Part shown: in pieces, positions 46,695 through 53,422 of the stretch | Layout: the number at the start of each line of letters is the position of its first letter | Position numbering within the stretch: position 1 is the stretch's first letter | Assembly (NCBI GenBank): GCA_000585055.1 | Contig: JEMX01000109.1 | Location: forward strand, 396-56,976 | From: Candidatus Accumulibacter appositus | Lineage (GTDB): Bacteria; Pseudomonadota; Gammaproteobacteria; Burkholderiales; Rhodocyclaceae | Direction of reading: 5' to 3' | Length of the DNA: 56,581 nt | Notes under the pieces: model-generated | Told to the model about the DNA's origin: nothing | Database searches by the model: none | What the model saw: the letters and a program-made list of their open reading frames with translations, nothing else | Program-made: the position numbers and the translations under genes

Positions 46695-47078
46695 GATGTC
46701 CCCCCATTGTTGAGAAAAAAGAAATCGCTACGACTGTAGCGGCCCACATTCGCACCAAAGTACCGAGTGCTATTGCACACCGGTAGTCTACAGCCATGGC
46801 GATGAAGCTCTGCAGCGCAGTTGGTAAGCAACTGTAGGATATATCGACGCGCGGAGACTTTCTGGCACGAGCAGCATTTCGCCAGGTGCCACGGCGGGTT
46901 GGACGCAGATCTGGCTGTAACAAGCTCTGCAGTGTGAGGCCGGCGGGTGGTCATGGGACAAGGTTGATTGGCGTGATCGTCGAGTGGTTCCGTACCGTGG
47001 CTGGTTTCGACGTGATTCTCGATAGGGCGTCAGTCATGAGTTGCAGCGCTTGCCGTGAGGTAGCCAGAATTGCCGTCG
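46695..47078. other. RTX leader and upstream gap
   Basis: 384 nt between the GNAT-like gene and the RTX start. It contains the hairpin at 46726-46741 and probably the RTX promoter. Short frames on either strand (46886-47251 +, 46627-46923 -, 46682-46954 -) do not resemble proteins. Nothing else recognised. Confidence 0.35.
46726..46741 (-). terminator. Terminator-like hairpin in the RTX leader
   Basis: CGCTAC/GTAGCG form a perfect 6-bp stem with a 4-nt loop. On the minus strand it is followed by ATTTCTTTTTTCTC, a T-rich tract. It stands ~30 nt upstream of the RTX start, so it is either an upstream terminator or an attenuator in the RTX leader. Confidence 0.45.
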
Positions 47079-47777
47079 CTACGAAGGGCGCCGAGGTGCA
47101 ATGTGCAGGGCGCAACGCTTCCGCGTGCCAAGGCTCAGGTAGGGGGCCAGATTACTCACCATCAATTCGAAGGACTTCACGCGCAAGATCATGGCCCAGC
47201 CACAATCGGACGCTCCCAAGCGGCGATGCGAGGCGAGGGAGTGCTGGTTGAGGCCATTGATGCGGCTCAGTGTCCACACCACGCCTTCCGCTTTCAACTC
47301 GGCATCAAACGTGTCCCACAGCTTAGCGAAGAGAAAACCCACGCGCTCCGACTCGCTCACAAAGACGTCGAAGTCCCACACGCAGCTGCCGTCTGTGGGC
47401 AAGCAGTAGTCGATTCGGACCTCGTCCTCCATGAACTGCCTGCGGGCAAACCAGATGCACCCTGCCAGGTTCTCCTCTTTTAGGGCGGCGAGACAGTGGG
47501 CATTTTGCGCAAAACGTTGGGCAATCACAGCCGCCGGTCGGCCCAAGGCATCCAGCAAGGGGTTAGCGACGTCGAGCAATTTGAAGCTGTACGCCTTGCC
47601 CCGGTTGGCCGACAAGCGCGGCTTAGCAGCCAGGGGTTGGGCGACAAACTGGTACACATACAAGCCGTACGCAGGATTGAGCGCACGCAGCAGACGATCG
47701 GCTAAATAGGTCAGGGTCTTGGCAAATCCCAACTGCCGATGCGTGGCGCGAAAACGCGCCCACATGGAAAGTTTCAT
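47079..47777 (-). CDS. GNAT-like acetyltransferase of exopolysaccharide locus
   Basis: About 232 residues from ATG 47777 (MKLSMWARFRATHRQLGFAK). An ATG at 47816 adds 13 residues and neither has a strong ribosome-binding site. The C-terminal half shows a GNAT pattern: CIWFARRQFMEDEVRIDYCL, WDFDVFVSESERVGFLFAKL, and the closing SRINGLNQHSLASHRRLGAS, in which N-x2-S-x3-H-x-RLGA is the typical acetyl-CoA-fold end. It lies downstream of the PLP decarboxylase (116-nt gap), probably in the same transcript. It may acylate a sugar or amino group (inference). Confidence 0.7.
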   Translation of the reverse strand: MKLSMWARFRATHRQLGFAKTLTYLADRLLRALNPAYGLYVYQFVAQPLAAKPRLSANRGKAYSFKLLDVANPLLDALGRPAAVIAQRFAQNAHCLAALKEENLAGCIWFARRQFMEDEVRIDYCLPTDGSCVWDFDVFVSESERVGFLFAKLWDTFDAELKAEGVVWTLSRINGLNQHSLASHRRLGASDCGWAMILRVKSFELMVSNLAPYLSLGTRKRCALHIAPRRPS

Positions 47778-47892
47778 TGATTGCAGCCGTTCTTCTGGGG
47801 CGTCATTCGAGGGCATGACGAGTTATCACGGGCAGGGCGATCCAAAGCAGCTTGTATTTGTCGTCCCTGAGCCCTGGGGTGGCGGCAGCTGC

Positions 47893-49137
47893 TCAGACCA
47901 GGACCTCGGCACAGGCGGGATGCCCGAGAAAAGCCTGCGGACTGGCAGTAAAGCCGTAGGCACCGGACTGAAAGATGACCACCAGGTCGCCGACTTCGGC
48001 CGTGGCGAGTTCCATCCGGTCGGCCAGCAGATCGAGCGGCGTGCATAGCGGGCCGACGACCGATACCGTTTCTTGTTCGCTCGACGCCATTCGGTTACCG
48101 ATGGCCACCGGGTAGTTCTTGCGAATCACCTGGCCGAAGTTGCCCGATGCCGACAGATGGTGGTGCAGGCCTCCGTCGGTGATCAGGTAGCAATGGCCGC
48201 GCGAGATCTTGCGGTCAACGATGCGGGTGACGTAGATGCCTGCTTCCCCCACCAAGTAGCGGCCTAGTTCAAGCACCAGCTCCGCTTCCGGGAGTTGCCG
48301 TGACGCGCGATCGACAATGCTTGCCAGACCGGCGCCGATCGGCGCCAGATCCAGAGGCTGCTCGCCGGGGAAATAGGGGATGCCAAATCCGCCGCCGAGG
48401 TTAAGGAAGCGGACCGGCGAGGGTGCTGCCTCGGCCAGTCGCAAGGCGAGTTCGTAACTCTTGCTCTGCGCCTCGACGATGGCCTCGGGTTTCAGGTTCT
48501 GCGATCCGGCAAACAGGTGGAAGCCCTCGAAGCCTAGCCCCAAACGGCCGATTTCGGCCAGCAGCTCGGGGACCTGTTCTGCGTCGACGCCGAATTGCTT
48601 GGCGCCACCGCCCATTCTCATTCCTGAACTCTTCAGCTCGAAGTCGGGGTTTACGCGCACTGCGATGCGTGCCCTGTTGCCTGTCTGCTCACTGATCGAT
48701 GCGAGTTCGCGCACTTCGCGAAACGATTCGATATTGATCAGAATGCCGGCGGCGACTGCCTGCTGCATTTCGGCGCGCTGTTTGCCCGGGCCTGCAAAGC
48801 TGGTTTCACGCGGCTTGGCGCCCGCGTCGAGGGCGATCTTCAGTTCTCCGCCCGACGCGACGTCGATGCCGTCGACCAGTCTCGCCATGTGCCCGACCAG
48901 CGCCGGCATCGGGTTGGCTTTCATCGCGTAATGTAGCTTCAAGACCGGCGGGAGCGCGGCCCGCAGTGCGGCGACCCGCCGGGTCAGCAAGTCGCGGTCA
49001 TAGGCATAGAAAGGCGTTTGCCCGACGCGGGCGGTGAGTCGAGTCAGCGCCACTCCGCCGACGAGGATTTCCCCCTTTTCGACGGGGAATTGGCGCATCG
49101 GCGCGTGGCTGGGGGTGGGGCGCTGGAGTTGAGTCAC
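47893..49137 (-). CDS. XrtA-associated PLP-dependent decarboxylase
   Basis: A type-III fold (alanine-racemase-like) decarboxylase of 414 residues, of the exosortase A-associated group (TIGR03099-like), related to diaminopimelate and ornithine decarboxylases. TPFYAYDRDLLTRRVAALRA, the PLP lysine in LHYAMKANPMPAL, DVASGGELKIALDAG, RVNPDFELKSSGMRMGGGAK, LNLGGGFGIPYF, and VVGPLCTPLDLLAD with the substrate Cys are present. Its start overlaps the acyl-CoA ligase stop by 4 nt, so the two form a pair. The substrate is probably an amino acid used for polymer decoration (inference). Confidence 0.93.
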   Translation of the reverse strand: MTQLQRPTPSHAPMRQFPVEKGEILVGGVALTRLTARVGQTPFYAYDRDLLTRRVAALRAALPPVLKLHYAMKANPMPALVGHMARLVDGIDVASGGELKIALDAGAKPRETSFAGPGKQRAEMQQAVAAGILINIESFREVRELASISEQTGNRARIAVRVNPDFELKSSGMRMGGGAKQFGVDAEQVPELLAEIGRLGLGFEGFHLFAGSQNLKPEAIVEAQSKSYELALRLAEAAPSPVRFLNLGGGFGIPYFPGEQPLDLAPIGAGLASIVDRASRQLPEAELVLELGRYLVGEAGIYVTRIVDRKISRGHCYLITDGGLHHHLSASGNFGQVIRKNYPVAIGNRMASSEQETVSVVGPLCTPLDLLADRMELATAEVGDLVVIFQSGAYGFTASPQAFLGHPACAEVLV

Positions 49138-50780
49138 TTGCGGCTTCCTTCGAGGCAGGTATCGAGCTTGCTGGCGCCCTCAGCAGCAGATGAGTTTGCA
49201 AGGAACTCGCCGGCCAGCAGCTTGCGGTCGATTTTTCCGTTTGGATTGCGCGGCAATGGCCCGGGTCGCACGGTGACGCCCGCTGGCACCATATAGGCGG
49301 GCATCCGTCGGCGGCATTCGGCGAGCAGCGCGGCGGTATCGAGCGTGCCGCCAGTACCAGGCGTGGCGATTACCTGAATGGCGTGCCCGAGCGTTGGGTG
49401 GTCGACGCCGAAAGCGACGCATTCCCCGACCAGCTTGGTCGCGTAGAGGACTTCCTCGACCTCGGTCGGACTCACCCGGTAGCCGGATGTCTTCATCATT
49501 TCGTCGCGACGACCGATGAAGTAGAGGAATCCCTCCTCATCGCTGCGCACCGTGTCGCCGGAGAAAACGGCAATCTCCGGGAGCACCAGACCCGCGCCGC
49601 GGCCCGGCGTGTTCGCCGGCAGTGGTTTGTAGCGTTCGGCCGTTTTTTCGTGGTCGTTCCAGTAGCCCATGCCGACCAAGGCGCCGCGATGGACAAGTTC
49701 GCCGGGCTCGTGTGCGGCACAGGGCGAGCCGTCGTCGCGCAAAACCAGGATTTCGGCATTCGGGATGGCCTTGCCGATCGAATCGGGACGTCGGTCGACT
49801 TCTTCCGGCGGCAGGTAGGTTGAGCGGAAGGCTTCGGTCAGGCCGTACATCAGAACGGGTTTGCTGGTCGGCAGGTGGGCGCGCAATTTGGCCAGCGTCT
49901 CGCGCGGCATGCGTCCGCCGGTATTGGCGAAATAGCGCAGATGTTGACTGATTTCGGTCGGCCAGTCGAGTTCCGAGAGCTGGATATAGAGCGGTGGTAC
50001 TGCCGTCAGGCCGGTCACTTTCTCGCGTGCCAGCGTCTTGAGTACGTCGCGTGGCAACAGATAGTTGAGCAAGACCACGCGTGCGCCGGCATGGAAAGCA
50101 GTGGTCAGCTGGCTGAAGCCGGCATCGAAAGAGAGCGGCAGGGCGGCCAGCAGCGTGTCGTCGGCGTTGTTTCCCAGATAACTGGCGACGCTCTTGGCGC
50201 CAGCGACCATGTTGCGGTGCGAGAGAACGACGCCTTTCGGCTTGCCGGTGCTGCCCGAGGTGTAAAGGATGGCCGCCATGTCGGTGTCGATCACCCGGTG
50301 ACCGCTCTGGCCGCCGGTCTCCAGCAGGTCGTCCCAGCGCAGGTAGGCCAGGGGACCGTCAGCGGCAGGCAGTGGCTCCGTGCCGGTGACGATCACGTGC
50401 CGCAGATCGTGGCACGCCGCGAGTGCCGGAGCGAGAAGCGACAGCCGCTCGTTTGAAGTGACCACTGCCCGCACGTTGCAATCACGCATGATGTAGGCGA
50501 CCTGATCGGCCTTGAGCAGTGGATTGAGTGGCACGAAGACGCAGCCGGCGGCCGTTGCGCCGAAGCTGGCGATGACTGTCTCGAAGCGCTTTTCCAGGTA
50601 GATGGCGATGCGCTCGCCGCGCTGCAGGCCGAGACCGACGAGGCCGCTGACAAGACCTTCGATTGATTGCTGCAGGACGCCGTACGGCATTGATTGCTTG
50701 CCGTAGCTGAGCGCGACGGCTTCAGGATTGCGCGCGGTGGCGTGCTCTATCAGCTCGGCAAGCAGGCAGGTATCGGTCAT
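49134..50780 (-). CDS. XrtA-associated acyl-CoA ligase (AMP-forming)
   Basis: An ANL-superfamily adenylating enzyme of 548 residues (TIGR03098-like). Motifs: A3 AAILYTSGSTGKPKGVVLSH, A5 PVLMYGLTEAF, A7/A8 SGDTVRSDEEGFLYFIGRRD, and MKTSGYRVSPTEVEEV, and A10 near the end with the catalytic Lys (PLPRNPNGKIDRKLLAGEF). It activates an acyl or amino acid and probably hands it to a carrier protein, working with the decarboxylase just downstream. No acyl carrier protein is seen in the window. ATG 50780 is the likely start. Confidence 0.94.
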   Translation of the reverse strand: MTDTCLLAELIEHATARNPEAVALSYGKQSMPYGVLQQSIEGLVSGLVGLGLQRGERIAIYLEKRFETVIASFGATAAGCVFVPLNPLLKADQVAYIMRDCNVRAVVTSNERLSLLAPALAACHDLRHVIVTGTEPLPAADGPLAYLRWDDLLETGGQSGHRVIDTDMAAILYTSGSTGKPKGVVLSHRNMVAGAKSVASYLGNNADDTLLAALPLSFDAGFSQLTTAFHAGARVVLLNYLLPRDVLKTLAREKVTGLTAVPPLYIQLSELDWPTEISQHLRYFANTGGRMPRETLAKLRAHLPTSKPVLMYGLTEAFRSTYLPPEEVDRRPDSIGKAIPNAEILVLRDDGSPCAAHEPGELVHRGALVGMGYWNDHEKTAERYKPLPANTPGRGAGLVLPEIAVFSGDTVRSDEEGFLYFIGRRDEMMKTSGYRVSPTEVEEVLYATKLVGECVAFGVDHPTLGHAIQVIATPGTGGTLDTAALLAECRRRMPAYMVPAGVTVRPGPLPRNPNGKIDRKLLAGEFLANSSAAEGASKLDTCLEGSRK

Positions 50781-50883
50781 GGTCTTGGCGTGGTGGTGAT
50801 CATGTAGGAGGCACTGATTCTAGCGACAAGCGCCGTTTCAACTGTGAAATTCTTCCCGCTGGCGTGCAAACTCGCCATCCGCG

Positions 50884-52665
50884 CTAGTCGCTAGCTCGTC
50901 GCGATGCCTGGCCACGCAACCACTGTTCGAGCATCATCAAGATCCACACCATCTCACCATAATACCCAGGGTGCTCGGGAAGATGCTCTTTGATCAGTGT
51001 CTGAACGAAATCGGGCCGTACGATGCCTCGCGTCGCGAGAGCGTGCAATGACTCTTCGGCAAGTTGGCGAAGTGCGGGATCGCGCGTCGCCCACACGCCA
51101 AACGGCAGCCCGAAGCCTTTTTTCGACTTGGTGATGATCTTGTCGGGCAGGTAGCCGCGTAGTGCTTCCTTAAAAAACCAGCGCAGCTTGAAGCGACGTA
51201 GCTTCCAGTTGTTCGGCAGAGCCATCGAGAAATCGGTCAGTCGGTCGGACAGCAAGGGGTAGCCGACGCCGAGTCCGGCCATTTCGGTAGCGCCGCGCAC
51301 CTTCGGTAGGTCGCTGTCGGCCAGCGTGTAGCGCCAGTCGTAGGCCAGCATACGATTGATAAGACTCGGCGCCCGGCATTCGCTCCAGGTTGCCTGCATG
51401 TGCTTCGACGGTTCGCCGAGATCCACCTGAGCGAGAAAGTCGGCGGTCAGCACTTTCGCCGGGTCGAGCTGCATGAGCAGGTTGAAACTCTGCAGCCGAT
51501 CGGGCATCGCTACGCGCGAATGACGAACGTAGCCGGTCACCTGCTTCAGGCCAGGGATGCGCCTCAGCACGCTGGTATCGGAGCACAGCGGTTCGATGCG
51601 TTGGCGCAGGCTTGCCGGCACCGATTGATAGAACTCGAACAGGCGCTGCGTGGCGTAGCGCGAATTGCCGCCAAAAAGCTCGTCGCCGCCGTCACCGGCA
51701 AGCATCTTGCTGCAGCCGTCGGCGGCGGCCATCTTGGCACAATAGTAGGCGGGCAGGGCCGAGGAGTTTCCGAACGGTTGGTCGTGATGCTGGGCGACGG
51801 CCGGGATGCTGGCCAATAGGTCGGCCGGGGTTACGTAGTACTCTTGGTGCTGGCATCCGAAATGCGTCGCCGCCAGTCGCGCATACTCCATTTCGTCGTA
51901 GCCTTCGGCAGCGAAGCCGATCGAGTAGGCGGGTGCCGCTTGACCGGTGACCTCGCAGAGCATGCCGGCGATCGTCGAGCTGTCGGTGCCACCCGAGAGG
52001 AAGGCGCCGACGCGCTGGTGGCCGACAATCTCGTCGCTGACGCCATCTCGGATCAGCTTGCGGAAAGCATCGCGTGAAGCCTCGAAGGGTTGCCGGTGGT
52101 GCTCGTCGAAACGCAGCGGCCAGTGACGGATTTCGTGCACACCCTGGCGGTCGACCAACAGAGCATTGGCGGCTGGCAGCCGGCGTACGCCCTTGAAGAT
52201 TGTTCGTGGTGCCGGAATCATGTGGAAGTAAAGGTAGTCGAAGATCGCTTGCGGGTCGAGCTCATCGCTGCCGCCCTGGACGCAATCGGCGCGATTGGAG
52301 AAAGCAAGCGTGTTGTCATCGACGCGATAACACAGGGTTTGGATCGCGAAGCGGTCAACGGCCAGGAAAACGCATTCGCGTCGCGCATCGACAATGGCGA
52401 TGGCGTATGCGCCGCGAAGGTGCGCGCAGACATCAACGCCGAATTCGTGCCAGCTTTTCAGCAGCATCGCAGCAAACCCGCTCTGCCTAACGGCGTTTGC
52501 CGTGCTCTCCTCCTTGAACGAAGGCGAGCCGATGACCGTGCACGCCGCATCGGCATCGCGCGCAGTTTCGTCGCCTCGTAGAGCAAGTGACTTGATCAGC
52601 AGGGAGGCAAGGTTTTTGTCAAGGAGCGTGGCCAAGTCTATCTGGCCGGAGATTTTGTCTTTCAT
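50884..52665 (-). CDS. Asparagine-synthase-like protein lacking the glutaminase cysteine
   Basis: 593 residues from ATG 52665 (MKDKISGQIDLATLLDKNLA). The frame is open 22 codons further, but that part is not typical. The N-terminus has no MCG, so the glutaminase nucleophile is absent, and the RGPD and GEIYN motifs are missing too. The rest of that domain remains (HLRGAYAIAIVDARRECVFL, VDRFAIQTLCYRV). The synthetase domain is intact: GAFLSGGTDSSTIAGM PP-loop and KMLAGDGGDELFGGNSRYAT. It may use free ammonia or a partner glutaminase, or have a changed reaction. It stands 103 nt upstream of the acyl-CoA ligase on the same strand, so it likely belongs to that transcript. Confidence 0.85.
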   Translation of the reverse strand: MKDKISGQIDLATLLDKNLASLLIKSLALRGDETARDADAACTVIGSPSFKEESTANAVRQSGFAAMLLKSWHEFGVDVCAHLRGAYAIAIVDARRECVFLAVDRFAIQTLCYRVDDNTLAFSNRADCVQGGSDELDPQAIFDYLYFHMIPAPRTIFKGVRRLPAANALLVDRQGVHEIRHWPLRFDEHHRQPFEASRDAFRKLIRDGVSDEIVGHQRVGAFLSGGTDSSTIAGMLCEVTGQAAPAYSIGFAAEGYDEMEYARLAATHFGCQHQEYYVTPADLLASIPAVAQHHDQPFGNSSALPAYYCAKMAAADGCSKMLAGDGGDELFGGNSRYATQRLFEFYQSVPASLRQRIEPLCSDTSVLRRIPGLKQVTGYVRHSRVAMPDRLQSFNLLMQLDPAKVLTADFLAQVDLGEPSKHMQATWSECRAPSLINRMLAYDWRYTLADSDLPKVRGATEMAGLGVGYPLLSDRLTDFSMALPNNWKLRRFKLRWFFKEALRGYLPDKIITKSKKGFGLPFGVWATRDPALRQLAEESLHALATRGIVRPDFVQTLIKEHLPEHPGYYGEMVWILMMLEQWLRGQASRRASD

Positions 52666-53422
52666 GGCATTTGTGCTGTTTGCAGTGGGTGGGAGGTGAG
52701 AAGGGGCAATTGGTCCGGCGCCCCCGGACAATCAGCAGGTGTCGACTCAACAGCTTTCGCTCGATCAGGACTGCGGCCCGGCTATTGCCTGCGGCTGGCG
52801 GGGGACATCCTACGCTAAAGATCCACTCTCTGCTGAGCGTCAGCCACTTCTGGAAGGAGGGCGCGGCCTCGATCTTCGCTTGCCGTTTGTCGGCGCCGGT
52901 ACTATGCAGGTCACGAAAGATGTGCTCGCCTGGCGGTGAAGAAAGCTCCGCCCCTTCTTGTTCTTGGGGTCAGGTCTTCCCCCGTGCCTTGGGCAAAAGT
53001 CGAGACCCCGTTGGCGGCGTGCTGACCAGCGCGACGTCGCGGGCGTTTGCTCGCTCGCTGAGCGCGCAGCCAACCCTCTCGCCCGCTTCTCGCCTTGACC
53101 GAACCGAGCGCGCCGCCGCGGCTCCGCCAAACTTCGTTCGGTCACTGCCGATATCGCGCAGATTACCGACTCCTGCGCATCTCCCGGTTCCGTTTCAGCG
53201 AGCGAACAAGGGTCAGGTCTCGTGAGCGCCGAGGTCCGGTTGTAGCGGTCAGCTAGAGCAGCCCGAGACGGAGGCGGCGTGGGGGCGCTAGCTACTTCGG
53301 CGAGAGGTCACGATTATGGAGGAACGGTGGCGACGATCTTCGTCTAGCTAGTACGGTCACAATCCCAGAATGGGCTGATCATGAGGGCGTGGAAGCAAGC
53401 TTGTTTTTGGCGAAAAGAGAAG
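52666..53422. other. Gap between the XrtA locus and the ppc gene
   Basis: 757 nt. Its notable content is repeat copy A at 52967-53000 and a partial third copy (GGGTCAGGTCTCGTG) at 53210-53224. The open frame 52671-53225 has no recognisable relatives and is Arg/Ser-rich. The composition, with scattered transposon-like repeats, suggests mobile-element debris. Confidence 0.4.
52967..53000 (+). repeat. 34-bp direct repeat, copy A
   Basis: Starts GGGTCAGGTC and ends GGGCAAAAGT. It matches the copy at 56406-56439 at 32 of 34 bases, in the same orientation. GGGTCAGGTC-type sequences are common around transposase genes in related genomes. Confidence 0.85.

Noticed and set aside
45351..46739. 462-codon + strand open frame opposite the RTX gene
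   Set aside because: It is the antisense shadow of the RTX coding sequence; long because GGxGxD codons are GC-rich.
52671..53225. 184-codon open frame upstream of the third amidotransferase
   Set aside because: It includes one of the dispersed repeats and reads as low-complexity sequence.
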